NCBI GenBank assembly: GCA_964462595.1
Contig: CAYWXM010000063.1
Span: 186,001-250,000, forward strand
Length of the DNA: 64,000 bases
Direction of reading: 5' to 3'
Origin: SURF-21 sp964462595
GTDB taxonomy: Bacteria; Actinomycetota; Geothermincolia; Geothermincolales; RBG-13-55-18
The notes below the pieces were generated by a model that saw only the letters and a program-made list of their open reading frames with translations, did no database searches and had not been told where the DNA came from. Positions 51,124 to 60,935 of the stretch are shown piece by piece. Position 1 is the first letter of the stretch; the number at the start of each line of letters is the position of its first letter. The translations under genes were made by a program, and so were the position numbers.

Positions 51124-51245
51124 GCATCGCGGAAGCGACAGCGTCGCCCGCAGGGCGGCGCGGCGGTGCCAGCGCCTGGATGCTTCCGAGCGTTTAGGCC
51201 TGGCACGTGTGATCTGCGCACCGGCTGCATCGCGTAAGCGAAAGC
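51124..51245. repeat. Structured intergenic element with direct and inverted repeats
   Basis: A 19-bp direct repeat GCATCGCG(G/T)AAGCGA(C/A)AGC at 51124-51142 and 51227-51245 encloses a long stem GTGCCAG-c-GCCT (51166-51177) with AGGCCTGGCAC (51196-51206). It lies in the divergent region between the glycyl-radical enzyme and the chemoreceptor. It may be a REP-type element. Confidence 0.45.
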
Positions 51246-51324
51246 CGCTTACCTTATCAAGCCTTACCTGGCTGAGGTCGATTAAACATAGCGAAGTGGG
51301 CTGAAATGAATCCAGGGAGATCAA

Positions 51325-53529
51325 TTGCACAACCGGAAGAGGGCGTTGGAAGAAGAGCTGACCGCTGCGTCTAGGAGATTGCTGTCCAAGGCATCCCTTT
51401 CAGCTATAACCATACCCGTGATCGTGCTCGCCCTTTTTTCCCTGACCATCTTCAGGTTCAGCTCACGCCAGTATCTGGCTTTCATCATCTCTCTCGCCGC
51501 GGTGGTCGTACCCCTCATTTTCGTATTAGCTTTCACCTATATGGCCAGGCAGAAGCGCCTCTTGCAGCACCTTGGAGCCTGGTATGAACGGGGAAGAGAC
51601 CCCGGATCGCAGGAGGACCGCGCCCTGGCCGTGCGGCTGCAGAAGGAGATAGATTCCTCGAGTTCGGAGCACGCCCTTTTCGTGGGCATGGGCATCCTCC
51701 TCAGCATCGCTCTCAGCGTCCTCATCTTCGGCAGATACGCCGATTTTAACTCCTATACTTCGCTCGCCTATATCTCTCTCGGGGTGCTGCTGGCTCTTAC
51801 CGATTACGTGATAACCCTCTTTATCTCCCACCGCGAGATGCGCCCCGTTCTGCGCCTGTTCCTGTCTGACTGCAGTGGTTTCGGTTTCCACGCCGCAGCA
51901 GGCTTTGGCCGGCACCTGGCCACATTAACCCTGGTTATCCTGGTTCTCGTCCTCGGTATCACCTGGATTGCATCCTCCTATATATCGAGCGACATGTTGA
52001 GGGCGAAGATGGAGGAACGGGGGCGGGACAACGTCCTCCTGCTGGTGAGCCGGCTGGACCCCCTGCTGGAGGAGGATGCTTCCCGTCGCGAGCTCGAGGA
52101 GGTCGCGGATGGACTTGCCTTGAGCGATGGGGAGCAGCTGGTAGTGTACGACGAGCGCGGAGACGAGGTTTTCGCGTTCTCCCGGGGATCGGTGAGCGAC
52201 AATGCCTGGGGGCAACTGATAGAGCCGGCGAAAGGCGACATCGAGGATGCCGTCAGCCGTTTCGAGCAGGCGGGCAACCGGGAGTACCTGATCACCGCCA
52301 CCCCGCTCTCCCTCAACGAGGGCTGGACGGCGTGGCGGCTTGACTTGCCCGATGTCTCATTCTATGCCCTGTGGCGTTTGAGCCCGACCATGCTCCTCCT
52401 GCTCGCCATAGGGTTGGGGATCGCCGGATACCTCACCCTGCTCATGGCCCATAACATCGCGGACCCCATAAAGAGGCTGGTGAAGACCTGCCGTGTGGTC
52501 GCCACCGGAGACCTCGCAGTAGAGGTGCCCGTGGACTCCCTGGACGATTTCGGCGAGCTTTCCGGCTCCTACTCCGAGATGTTGCGCTCATTGCGCGAAA
52601 TCAGCAGCGAGCTGCGAGAGACCTCCGGTGAGGTCAGCGAGGGAGCGATAAGCATCGTCGCCGTTTCCGAACAGATCATGGCCGCCATAGAGGAATTGAA
52701 CGCACTGGTACAGGACCTCTCGGGGCAGATCGAGCACGAGGTGGACCAGATTAAAAACGTCGAGGAGATCATGTCCAGCGTGGTTGAAACCATATCCATG
52801 TCGCACGCCAAGGCCAGCCAGAGTTTCGAGGTCAGCCAGGATGCCGAGAAGCTGGTCAAAGAGGGGAGGGAGCACGCTCACGACGCGGTGGAGAAGATCG
52901 CCGATTTCAAAGACATACTGGACGAATCCATGGATGCCATCCTCTCGCTGGGCGAGAGTTCCCAGAAGATAGGCACCATAGTGGAAATAATAACCCGCAT
53001 CGCGGACCAGACCAACCTCCTGGCCTTGAACGCCGCCATAGAAGCGGCCAGGGTGCCGGAGTTCGGCAAGGGGTTCGCGGTGGTCGCGGGCGAGGTCAAG
53101 AAACTGGCCCAGGAGGCAGCCGGCTCCGCGCAGCGCATAAACGACCTGGTGCGGATCATCCAGAAGGACGTGGACACGGCCAAGGACCTCATGGAAAAGG
53201 GCACCATGAGTATGTACGTCGGCATGGAGACGGTGGAACGCACCGATAACTCCCTGTTGTCCATCTCCGAGGTCGTCAACAGCATGGCCAGGATGGTAAA
53301 CTCCATAGCCGATGCCTCTTCGCGCGAGCTCGACGAGAGCGAGAAACTCGCCGGTTCGCTGAGCTCCATGAAAAACCAGGTCGAGGACACGGCGCAGGCT
53401 TACGAGGAGATAGGGGCCTCCACGGAAGAACAGACGGCGGTCACGACGGAACTGGCCGGAACGGCCGAAAGGCTCTCGGAGATCGCCGAAAAACTGCAGG
53501 AGATGGTCGCTCACTTCAAGACCTCGTGA
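51325..53529 (+). CDS. Methyl-accepting chemotaxis protein
   Basis: A 734-aa membrane receptor. Its N-terminal half has several hydrophobic helices (about residues 27-45, 50-72, 120-140, 148-168 and 195-215), an extracytoplasmic stretch (about 215-345), a further helix (about 350-372), HAMP (DPIKRLVKTCRVVATGDLAVEVPV) and the signalling domain with hairpin tip EIITRIADQTNLLALNAAIE, then AARVPEFGKGFAVVAGEVKKLA. The start is TTG, supported by GGGAG 6 nt before it. No other chemotaxis or motility gene is in the window. The multi-helix N-terminus is unusual and may sense membrane state or a hydrophobic ligand. Confidence 0.94.
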   Translation: MHNRKRALEEELTAASRRLLSKASLSAITIPVIVLALFSLTIFRFSSRQYLAFIISLAAVVVPLIFVLAFTYMARQKRLLQHLGAWYERGRDPGSQEDRALAVRLQKEIDSSSSEHALFVGMGILLSIALSVLIFGRYADFNSYTSLAYISLGVLLALTDYVITLFISHREMRPVLRLFLSDCSGFGFHAAAGFGRHLATLTLVILVLVLGITWIASSYISSDMLRAKMEERGRDNVLLLVSRLDPLLEEDASRRELEEVADGLALSDGEQLVVYDERGDEVFAFSRGSVSDNAWGQLIEPAKGDIEDAVSRFEQAGNREYLITATPLSLNEGWTAWRLDLPDVSFYALWRLSPTMLLLLAIGLGIAGYLTLLMAHNIADPIKRLVKTCRVVATGDLAVEVPVDSLDDFGELSGSYSEMLRSLREISSELRETSGEVSEGAISIVAVSEQIMAAIEELNALVQDLSGQIEHEVDQIKNVEEIMSSVVETISMSHAKASQSFEVSQDAEKLVKEGREHAHDAVEKIADFKDILDESMDAILSLGESSQKIGTIVEIITRIADQTNLLALNAAIEAARVPEFGKGFAVVAGEVKKLAQEAAGSAQRINDLVRIIQKDVDTAKDLMEKGTMSMYVGMETVERTDNSLLSISEVVNSMARMVNSIADASSRELDESEKLAGSLSSMKNQVEDTAQAYEEIGASTEEQTAVTTELAGTAERLSEIAEKLQEMVAHFKTS

Positions 53530-53668
53530 GATGCAACGAGTTCGATTCCCGCCGGAACGACGTGAAATCGCGTCTTCTGCTGAACCCATACCCGGCAAAT
53601 AATCACGGATTTGCGGGTCGATGTCGCTCGATGCAATCCACGACGCAGGTTTGAAAGCGGGCAGGCGC

Positions 53669-53896
53669 TCAACCCACGGACAATTCCAGGATGTTCATGT
53701 CTTCGTAGTCTTCGCGTTCGCCAAGCACGAGGGACTCCTCGCTCGACGCCTCAAACAGCCCCCACACCCTGCCTGCCATAATTGGGCCATAGAACGGGTT
53801 GACGACCTGCAGCCTGTAGCTTTTCCCCGATCTCACCAGGTTCACGGCTTCACGTGGCGCACGGGTTCCATCCCCCTCAACCACGACAACGTACAC
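53669..53896 (-). CDS. Hypothetical 75-aa protein
   Basis: Reads YVVVVEGDGTRAPREAVNLV, then SYRLQVVNPFYGPIMAGRVW and an acidic tail (GEREDYEDMNILELSVG). The composition is protein-like and beta-rich, but the GTG start has no ribosome-binding site and no family is recognised. It lies alone between the chemoreceptor and the amidase. Confidence 0.35.
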   Translation of the reverse strand: MYVVVVEGDGTRAPREAVNLVRSGKSYRLQVVNPFYGPIMAGRVWGLFEASSEESLVLGEREDYEDMNILELSVG

Positions 53897-54066
53897 TCAT
53901 AACAAGGATGTTTGGTTCTTTATCGACAAGTAGCGCTTTTCCATTAACATGTATGGCCAGAGAAATGAAAACCGGGTGGATCCCACATCCGGATTGCATA
54001 TCAGCAGAGCAACATATAATGGCCTTCAGGCGCGAAAAAACAGCCGGTTTAGCGGCTTTATACACA

Positions 54067-55497
54067 TCAGGCGCTTACGGGCGGGCGTCGTTCCGCCCAG
54101 GGTCGAGCCCCCTCCAGTTGCGCCGCCAGGCGGAACAGGGTCGCTTCGTCGCCAAACCTGGCGATGAATTGTGTCCCTACGGGAAGGCCGTTCTCGTTCC
54201 AATACAGCGGCACGCTCATGGCCGGCTGCCCGGTGATGTTGCAGACGGGGGTGAAGGGCACGAACGCGGCCGCGCGGATTATACCGTACATGGGGTTGTC
54301 CGGAGGCGATTCGAAGGTCCCCAGGGGCTGAGGGGGCTCCGCCAGCGTGGGAGTCAGCCAGAGGTCGTATCCTTCCATCTGCCTGGCCAGGTCGCGTGTA
54401 AGTGCTTGCAGCCCGGTCACCGCCGCGAGGTAGGCGGCGGCGCTTATACCCCTGCCCATCTCTATCAAAGCCCAGGTGAGCGGCTCAAAATTCTCAGCGG
54501 CAGGTTCATGACCAGTAAGCGAGGTCAGGGAGTCGGCCGTCCATGCCTGCGCCGCCGCCCACAGGGTCATGAACAGCGGGGTCAAGCGCTCCACGTCTAT
54601 CTGCAGCCCCTTCTCTTCTACCTCGTGCCCCAACTCCGCGCAGAGCCCGGCAGCATCCTCCACCGCTTTTACGCAATCCGCGTGTACTCCGATCCCCTGG
54701 GCCTCGCTGGTAAACCCGATGCGCAGACTGCCGGGGTCGGCCCCGACCTCCTCGAGGAAAGGCCGCTCCGGAGGCGGAGCCCAGTAGGGATCTCCCAGGT
54801 CCGGACCGGAGGTGGCATCTAGCAGGGCGGCGCTGTCCCTCACGGAGCGCGTAACGGCATGTTCGGCTATGATACCGCTCACGGCATCCCCCAGCGCCGG
54901 TCCCATGGGGTTGCGCGCGCGGGTAGGCTTGAGCCCGAACAGGCCGCAGCAAGAGGCGGGGATGCGGATAGAGCCGCCCCCGTCGTTGGCGTGGGCCATG
55001 GCGACCATCCCGGAAGCAACCGCCGCCGCCGAGCCGCCGCTGGACCCACCGGTGGTTTTTCCCGTATCCCAGGGGTTACGGGAAGGGCCGAAAAGGTGAG
55101 GCTCGGTGGTGGGAAGGATGCCGAACTCGGGAGCGTTGGTCTTTCCCAGGATTATCAACCCCGCTTTTTTATGCCTGGCCACGAGTTCGCTGTCGAATCC
55201 CGGGACACAGTCGCGCGCAAACGCGGATCCCCAGCACATGCGCACCCCCCCATAGGCGGCCAGGATGTCCTTCAAGAGAAAGGGCACCCCCGGGAAAGGA
55301 CCTTGCCGCAGCTCGCGCGAGGCCTCCTCGCGCGCCAGATCGTACATGGGGGTTATCACCGCGTTCAGTTCGGGGTTCAGCCTGTCGATGCGCTCGATGG
55401 CCGCCTCCACCAGTTCTATGGCCTTTACCTGCCCGGAACGTACCAGTTCCGCCTGCGCCGTCGCGTCGATAAATGCGGTCTCCTCCGTGATACCCAT
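54067..55497 (-). CDS. Amidase-signature family hydrolase
   Basis: A 476-aa amidase. The Ser-cisSer-Lys triad is visible: lysine in VPFLLKDILAAYGG, cis-serine in TTGGSSGGSAAAVASGMV and the nucleophilic serine in DGGGSIRIPASCCGL. ILGKTNAPEFGILPTTEPHLFGPS is also typical. AGGGAGGGGG just precedes this ATG, preferred to one six codons upstream. It is not GatA, since no gatB/gatC is nearby and the C-terminus resembles stand-alone amidases. Substrate unknown. Confidence 0.93.
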   Translation of the reverse strand: MGITEETAFIDATAQAELVRSGQVKAIELVEAAIERIDRLNPELNAVITPMYDLAREEASRELRQGPFPGVPFLLKDILAAYGGVRMCWGSAFARDCVPGFDSELVARHKKAGLIILGKTNAPEFGILPTTEPHLFGPSRNPWDTGKTTGGSSGGSAAAVASGMVAMAHANDGGGSIRIPASCCGLFGLKPTRARNPMGPALGDAVSGIIAEHAVTRSVRDSAALLDATSGPDLGDPYWAPPPERPFLEEVGADPGSLRIGFTSEAQGIGVHADCVKAVEDAAGLCAELGHEVEEKGLQIDVERLTPLFMTLWAAAQAWTADSLTSLTGHEPAAENFEPLTWALIEMGRGISAAAYLAAVTGLQALTRDLARQMEGYDLWLTPTLAEPPQPLGTFESPPDNPMYGIIRAAAFVPFTPVCNITGQPAMSVPLYWNENGLPVGTQFIARFGDEATLFRLAAQLEGARPWAERRPPVSA

Positions 55498-55715
55498 GGC
55501 CCCCTCCCTTATCATCCTCAGCGGTAATCCTCATATACGATAACTCTACACTTCTGCAGTGCGGCAATAAACCCTGTCAAACCGCGATGGCGGCGTTTGT
55601 AAGCGTAGGGCTCTAAAGGATTGTGGCCCTTGCTGCGTGTATAATATAGTGAAGCCGAAAACTGTTCGCATGGTCGGTAAAAGCCCGGCTGGAACTCTAG
55701 CGAAGGAGAAATCTT

Positions 55716-56759
55716 ATGTTCTGCTCCAATTGCGGGAAGGAGATACCGGACGACAGTGAGTTCTGCGCCTTCTGCGGGGCTGCCCAGGTTGCTGCCGCAC
55801 CGGCAGCCGTGGAGTCAGCCGGACCACCACCTGCCGCGGAGCCGCCATCCCCTCCTCCCGGTGGCGCCATGCCGCCTGCAGGCACCGGCGGCCCGCCGAC
55901 GCAATACGGCCCTCCAGCGGCAAAGAAATCGCCCCTCCCGTGGATACTGGGTATCGTGGGGTTACTTGTGGTAGCGGCCGTCGTGGTACTCCTGCTCGGT
56001 TTCGCGGTTGGACCGAAGTGGTTCGCCGGCGATGACGACGGGGGGGACGGCAAACCGGCGGAGAACCCCGAGGCGACCGTCGAGGCTTTTTTCGGTTCAC
56101 TGGTGGAGCAGGACGCCAAGATGCTCATAGAGACCATGGAGCCCGATTTCGTCGACGAACTCAAGGATGCCCTGGGCGACGATTATGTCGACCTGATGCA
56201 AGAGTACTTCTTCGCTTATTTCCCAGAGGACCTGGAGATAGATATCAAGAAGATGGACAGCGAGATCATGGGAGACGAGGCCGAGGTCACCATAGAAGAG
56301 GGCACCATAAGCTACACCGACGAATACGGGGATAAGTTCGACGAGGACGTCTCGAGCGCGGATATGGATGCCTTCGAGCTGGTAAAGGTGGACGGCAAAT
56401 GGTACCTGTCCGAGGACACCCTGGTCGAGATGGGCTTCGGCTTCAGCGACCTCGAGGGCTACGAGGACTTGGACTTCGAGGATATGGACTTCGAGGACGG
56501 CACGAGCGAAGGGGACATGGAAGGCCTGGTCGAGCTGCCCGTGGATTCCGAGGATGAGGTCCTGACTATCCTCTTCGAGGACGAGGAGATATGGGACTGG
56601 TACACGGAGACCGACTGGCCTTCATACGATATCACCGAGGAGGGCGACCGCTGGGTCGTCTATCTCTACGAGTATGACGAGAACGACAACGAGGTAGCTT
56701 ACGGTTTCTTCGAGGTGGATAAGGAAACCGGGGAACTCTTCATGATAACGAACGAATAG
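55716..56759 (+). CDS. Zinc-ribbon membrane protein with extracytoplasmic domain
   Basis: 347 aa. The N-terminal zinc ribbon has C3, C6, C17 and C20 (FCSNCGKEIPDDSEFCAFCG). A Pro/Ala/Gly-rich linker (25-72) leads to one transmembrane helix (about 76-100) and a strongly acidic C-terminal domain (110-347). The part near ENPEATVEAFFGSLVEQDAKMLI resembles the NTF2-like DUF4878-type fold, and the last 80 residues look like a separate beta domain. AGGAG precedes the ATG. Proteins of this design are common in Actinobacteria and Firmicutes and are thought to be envelope-stress or transport-linked; no role is proven. Confidence 0.82.
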   Translation: MFCSNCGKEIPDDSEFCAFCGAAQVAAAPAAVESAGPPPAAEPPSPPPGGAMPPAGTGGPPTQYGPPAAKKSPLPWILGIVGLLVVAAVVVLLLGFAVGPKWFAGDDDGGDGKPAENPEATVEAFFGSLVEQDAKMLIETMEPDFVDELKDALGDDYVDLMQEYFFAYFPEDLEIDIKKMDSEIMGDEAEVTIEEGTISYTDEYGDKFDEDVSSADMDAFELVKVDGKWYLSEDTLVEMGFGFSDLEGYEDLDFEDMDFEDGTSEGDMEGLVELPVDSEDEVLTILFEDEEIWDWYTETDWPSYDITEEGDRWVVYLYEYDENDNEVAYGFFEVDKETGELFMITNE

Positions 56760-56766
56760 CAGGCTG

Positions 56767-57528
56767 TTAGGCCGACTCCTCCTGCAAGGAGCATCGACCC
56801 TGCAGCATGCTCGCCGACTCCCTGATGATGCGGGAGACGTGCATCTGAGATATCTTTAGCTCGCGGGCTATTTTCGTCTGCGTCCATCCCTCGTTCAGGC
56901 GCAATTTCATGACCTGGTGGTGGCGAGCTGGCAGACTGGCCAGGGCTTTGTTCATGTCCAGCTCCCTCTCGACCTCATCGAAGGCCGGGTCGCAGGCGCC
57001 CACGAACAGGCTCAACGGCGCTTCGTCCTGCCCCTCACTGCAGCTGCTGTCCAGGGAAAATACGCTTGTGTTATGCTGGGCCGCCAGGGCCTCGATGATC
57101 TCCTCTTCGTTTACCTCGAGTTCCGCCGCCAGTCTCGCGATACCCGGCTCCCTGCCCTCCTCCTCCATGATCCTCCGCGTTTCCAGGTTTATTCGCTGGC
57201 GCAGGTCACGCAACGGCCGGGGAAGACGGATTATCTCCAGGTGATCCCGGTAATGCTTCTTAAGCTCGCCCTCAATGGTCGGGTAAGCGAAGGTGATAAA
57301 GGAAACGCCCCTCGCTGGATCGAACCTTCTCAAGGCCTTCATGAGCCCGAGAGCGGCCAGCTGATAGGCGTCCTCGTAAGGAAGGCGGTCTGAGTGATAC
57401 TTATGGGCGAAGCGGTGCAGCAGGTCCTCATAGCGGGCAAAGAAGCTCTCCTTCGCCTCCGCATCGTCCTCGCAGTTAATACGTTCCAGAAGGTCGACCT
57501 CAACCGTACTCAAGCCCTTTCTCTCCAT
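56767..57528 (-). CDS. RNA polymerase sigma factor, SigB/SigF/SigG type
   Basis: A 253-aa group 3 sigma-70 factor. Region 2 reads DAYQLAALGLMKALRRFDPARGVSF, then ITFAYPTIEGELKKHYRD; region 3 has REPGIARLAAELEVNEEEI; region 4 ends TQTKIARELKISQMHVSRIIR. AAGGAGGTG precedes the ATG at 57528. Such sigma factors are controlled by RsbW/RsbV-type partner switching, so the kinase and STAS genes at 20.3-21.2 kb are candidate regulators, although unlinked. It probably directs a general stress or developmental regulon. Confidence 0.93.
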   Translation of the reverse strand: MERKGLSTVEVDLLERINCEDDAEAKESFFARYEDLLHRFAHKYHSDRLPYEDAYQLAALGLMKALRRFDPARGVSFITFAYPTIEGELKKHYRDHLEIIRLPRPLRDLRQRINLETRRIMEEEGREPGIARLAAELEVNEEEIIEALAAQHNTSVFSLDSSCSEGQDEAPLSLFVGACDPAFDEVERELDMNKALASLPARHHQVMKLRLNEGWTQTKIARELKISQMHVSRIIRESASMLQGRCSLQEESA

Positions 57529-57612
57529 GTGCCTCGCACCTCCTTGACCCACAGACCTGACGATCCCTCGTTCTCTAGCTTCCGCTACGCCCACACTCCA
57601 GGGTCTTCACCG

Positions 57613-57834
57613 CTAAAAAGGGGCCCGCAAGGGGCGCGTCGTTAACCGGGTAAGCTGGCGGGGGATATATGCTTCTTTCCTCATCTCCATGGTCCTCTCG
57701 GGATCTGCATGCAGCCGTCCGGAACGCCCACACCGGGAGCAGAAATACGCTCCCCTGCTCATCTTGCTGCCGCACAGAGGACAGGCCGTTACCGCCTTGG
57801 AAAGTAGCACGCCCAGCTCCTTTTTTTCTCTCAT
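57613..57834 (-). CDS. Small double-CxxC zinc-ribbon protein
   Basis: 73 aa with CPLCGSKMSRGAYFCSRCG, a compact Cys4 zinc knuckle, then a basic tail RQLTRLTTRPLRAPF. AAGGGG lies about 8 nt before the ATG at 57834. It lies upstream of the sigma factor gene on the same strand, separated by 84 nt. It could be a small regulator; no family beyond zinc ribbon is recognised. Confidence 0.5.
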   Translation of the reverse strand: MREKKELGVLLSKAVTACPLCGSKMSRGAYFCSRCGRSGRLHADPERTMEMRKEAYIPRQLTRLTTRPLRAPF

Positions 57835-58046
57835 CTGACACCCCTTGCGCGGGTCCCTGGTTCCTGTGTAAAAGGATATAGGCAAGCAATATGGGGTGGT
57901 ATCGGCGCTGTTCTTCTTTCAGTGTGGGATTGGGGCGTTACCACTTGTCGGTGTTATTCCTACAAAGGTCGGGTTTCAAAAAATGCTGCCGCTCCGGGGT
58001 GACCTGATCCGCATCAGAGGGCGATTCATGCCCTGGACCAAGTCCA

Positions 58047-58676
58047 TTAATTGACAAGCCCGTTCTTTACCGCGTAGTAAGTGAGTTCCGCGTTGTTCTC
58101 CATCTCCATCTTTTCCAGAACACGGGAGCGGTAGGTGCTTACCGTCTTCACGCTGAGACAGAGTTCCTCGGCGATCTCCTTGAGGCGTTTGCCCGAGGCA
58201 AGCATGCACATCACCTGGTACTCGCGGTCAGAAAGGTTCTCGTGCGGCATCTTCTCGTAGTCGCTCCCGACCACGGCGGCCAGCTTCTCGGCCATGGAGG
58301 GGCTCACGTATCTTCCCCCGGCAACTACCTTTCTCACCGCGTTGGCCAGTTCCTCCGAGGCGCTGTCCTTGTTCATGTAACCCGCGGCCCCGGCCTTGAG
58401 GACGCGAAGAGCGTACTGGTCTTCTGGGTGCATGGAGAGTATGAGCACCGGCAGGTCAGGCTCGATGGCTTTTACGTCCTTCAGCGCCTCCAGGCCGCTG
58501 CGATCCGGCAGGGTGATGTCCAGGACCACTATATCCCATCGCTCTTTTTTCACCAGGTCCAGCATCTTCGAGGCGGTTTCAGCTTCCACTGCCACCGCGA
58601 TATCCGGTTCCTCGGCCAGTATCTGCAGGAGGCCTTTCCTGACCACGGGATGGTCATCTACGATCAATACCCTCAT
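58047..58676 (-). CDS. NarL/FixJ-family response regulator
   Basis: 209 aa. Receiver with D7-D8, phospho-acceptor D53 in IVVLDITLPDRSG, ILSMHPEDQYALRVLKAGA and K103-type MNKDSASEEL; then a LuxR helix-turn-helix (LSDREYQVMCMLASGKRLKE and IAEELCLSVKTVSTYRSRV). GGGGGG lies upstream of the ATG. No kinase is beside it; the PAS kinase at 47 kb is one possible partner. Confidence 0.95.
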   Translation of the reverse strand: MRVLIVDDHPVVRKGLLQILAEEPDIAVAVEAETASKMLDLVKKERWDIVVLDITLPDRSGLEALKDVKAIEPDLPVLILSMHPEDQYALRVLKAGAAGYMNKDSASEELANAVRKVVAGGRYVSPSMAEKLAAVVGSDYEKMPHENLSDREYQVMCMLASGKRLKEIAEELCLSVKTVSTYRSRVLEKMEMENNAELTYYAVKNGLVN

Positions 58677-59256
58677 TAACCGTCATCCCCCCTCTGGATT
58701 TTCGTCCCCTCCGAACCAAAGACTATGATAATGCAAGCCCTCTACCGTCGCCACCAGCCCGAGATCCGGGGGCCGGTCACAACCACCCAGCTAAAGAGAA
58801 ACGCGAGATGGGCGCATTCGGTGGCTAGTGGATGACTCCCCGGTCCGGGCGTCGCCTGTAAATAGAAGAGCCATGTATATCCTTCGACAGAGTTATCCAC
58901 CAGGTATAACGGAGGGAGCGCAATCGTATTTCAGGTTCGAGGCGCCTTTTCTGCCTCGAGCAGGATGTTGCCCCTCGGCCGGAGGTGTACAGACTGATGG
59001 GGCCCCGTATCCCAACGGGAAGGTACGTCATCGCTTAAGCATGCGCACGGCTGGCCAGGTAAAATCGACTTGAAGTAAGCACTCGATTTCCTATATAAAA
59101 GACTGGAGGGTTCGCAGGAACGCATCCATCTATCATCCCAGCTCAAAATGCAGAAACCCGGCCGGAGGGCCCGGCTTTTCTGGTCACTTCACCTCCCGGG
59201 CCCAGGGGCCTCGCGTGCAAGAGATACATCGTTTTCCGGGACAGGAGGGGTAAAAC
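58677..59256 (+). promoter_or_regulatory. Intergenic region with a candidate promoter for the acyl-CoA ligase
   Basis: No gene is supported in these 580 bp. TTGAAG (59070-59075) and TATATA (59092-59097), 16 nt apart, form a plausible promoter. A GC-rich imperfect inverted repeat followed by TTTTCT at about 59151-59182 may attenuate the leader. GGAGGGG lies before the ligase ATG. Confidence 0.35.
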
Positions 59257-60927
59257 ATGGAAGAGAAGCTCTGGCATAAGTCCTACGCCGAAGGAGTCCC
59301 TTGGAGCATCGACTATGAGAAACTGACGGTATCGGAGGGGCTGGCCCGCTCGGCGAAGGAATTCCCCGACCAGGTCGCCATCAGCTACATGGGCAAGAAG
59401 ATCACCTACAGGCAACTGGACGCCATGGTCAACCGCTTCGCTAGGGCGCTGATGGACCTGGGGATCGGTGAGGGGGACAAGGTCGCGACCATCATGCCCA
59501 ACATCCCCCAGATGATCATCGCCAACATGGCCGCCTTCCGCATCGGCGCGGTGGTGGTACTCAACAACCCCCTATACACCGAGAGGGAGCTGCAATACCA
59601 GCTGGACGACTCGGACTCCAAGATAGCCATCACCCTGACCTTGCTCGTGCCCCGCATAGAGAAGATAATGCCCAATACGAAGGTGGAAAAGGTCATAGGT
59701 TGCCAGATCAGCACCTACCTGCCCTTCCCCAAGAAACAGCTCTTTCCTTACGTGCGCAAGGAGATGTACAAGAAGATCGAGCCCACGGACAAGGTGCTCC
59801 GCTTCGAGGATCTCATATCCAAGTACTCGCCGGACCGCGTGGAGGACAAGGGCAAGTGGGACGAGCTGTCCACCATCATCTACACCGGCGGCACCACCGG
59901 GTTGAGCAAGGGCGTCATGCTCAGCCATAAGAACATCAGCGTCAACGTGCAGCAGTTCGCCGCATGGTTCCCGGACCTGGACAGGGGAGGAATATCACTG
60001 GTGGGGACCTTCCCCGTATTCCACGCCGCCGGCTTTACGGCAGTCCAGAACTTCTTTATCTGGCAGGCCTGGGAACACTGCATGATACCGCGCCCGGAGC
60101 CCAAGGGAGTGTTGGAGATACTCAAGAAGGACAAACCCGACTACCTTCCCGGAGTCCCCACCATCTTCGTGGGCCTGCTTGCCGATCCGGAGTTCCGGAA
60201 GATGGACCTCTCCTTCATCAAGGGCTTTTTCTCCGGCGCAGCCCCCCTGGCGGCGGACACCATACGCGACCTGAAGGAGCTTACCGGGGCCACTATCCTG
60301 GAAGTCTATGGCCAGTCCGAGACCACCCCCATAGCCACCGTAACCCCCTGGGGAGGCACGATAAAGCCGGGCACGGTGGGCATACCGGTTTCGGACACCG
60401 ACATCAAGATCGTGGACCTGGACACGGGAACGAAGGAACTCCCGCAGGGAGAAGTGGGGGAGATCATCATTTACGGGCCCCAGAACATGATGGGCTACTA
60501 CAAGAAGCCGCAAGAGACCGCTGAAGCCCTGCGGGACGGCTGGATCTATACCAGCGACATAGGGTTTTTCGACGAAGACGGCTACCTCACCGTGGTCGAC
60601 CGCAAGAAAGACATGATCATCGCAGGGGGCTACAACATCTATCCCCTGGAGATCGACAACGTCCTCTTCGACCACCCCAAGATCCTCGAGGCCTGCGCGG
60701 TGGGCGTTCCGGACCAGTACCGCGGCGAGACGGTCAAGGCATTCATCGTCATAAAGGAGGGCGAAACCCTCGCCGAGGAGGAGGTCATCGCTTACTGCAG
60801 GGAAAACCTTGCTGCTTACAAGATCCCCAAGAACATAGAGTTCGTGAGCGAGCTGCCCAAGAGCACGGTAGGAAAGATCCTCCGCCGCGAGCTGCGTGAC
60901 CAGGAGCTGAAGAAAACCGAAACCTAA
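59257..60927 (+). CDS. Long-chain acyl-CoA synthetase (FadD type)
   Basis: A 556-aa adenylate-forming ligase that activates fatty acids to acyl-CoA. The P-loop is IIYTGGTTGLSKGVMLSH, followed by LEVYGQSETTPIATVTPWGG, GWIYTSDIGFFDEDGYLTVVDRKKDMIIAGGYNIYP and the catalytic lysine region LPKSTVGKILRRELRDQE. It is complete, in contrast to the truncated relative at 33.5 kb. A REPIN follows 8 bp after the stop. Confidence 0.94.
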   Translation: MEEKLWHKSYAEGVPWSIDYEKLTVSEGLARSAKEFPDQVAISYMGKKITYRQLDAMVNRFARALMDLGIGEGDKVATIMPNIPQMIIANMAAFRIGAVVVLNNPLYTERELQYQLDDSDSKIAITLTLLVPRIEKIMPNTKVEKVIGCQISTYLPFPKKQLFPYVRKEMYKKIEPTDKVLRFEDLISKYSPDRVEDKGKWDELSTIIYTGGTTGLSKGVMLSHKNISVNVQQFAAWFPDLDRGGISLVGTFPVFHAAGFTAVQNFFIWQAWEHCMIPRPEPKGVLEILKKDKPDYLPGVPTIFVGLLADPEFRKMDLSFIKGFFSGAAPLAADTIRDLKELTGATILEVYGQSETTPIATVTPWGGTIKPGTVGIPVSDTDIKIVDLDTGTKELPQGEVGEIIIYGPQNMMGYYKKPQETAEALRDGWIYTSDIGFFDEDGYLTVVDRKKDMIIAGGYNIYPLEIDNVLFDHPKILEACAVGVPDQYRGETVKAFIVIKEGETLAEEEVIAYCRENLAAYKIPKNIEFVSELPKSTVGKILRRELRDQELKKTET

Positions 60928-60935
60928 CAGTTAAT

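Noticed and set aside
51100..51325. Possible c-di-GMP riboswitch before the chemoreceptor
   Set aside because: The conserved GEMM blocks are missing; only a simple long stem and direct repeats are present.
53535..53570. tRNA-like GTTCGATTCCCGCC
   Set aside because: No acceptor, D or anticodon stems can be built around it; it is chance similarity to a T-loop.
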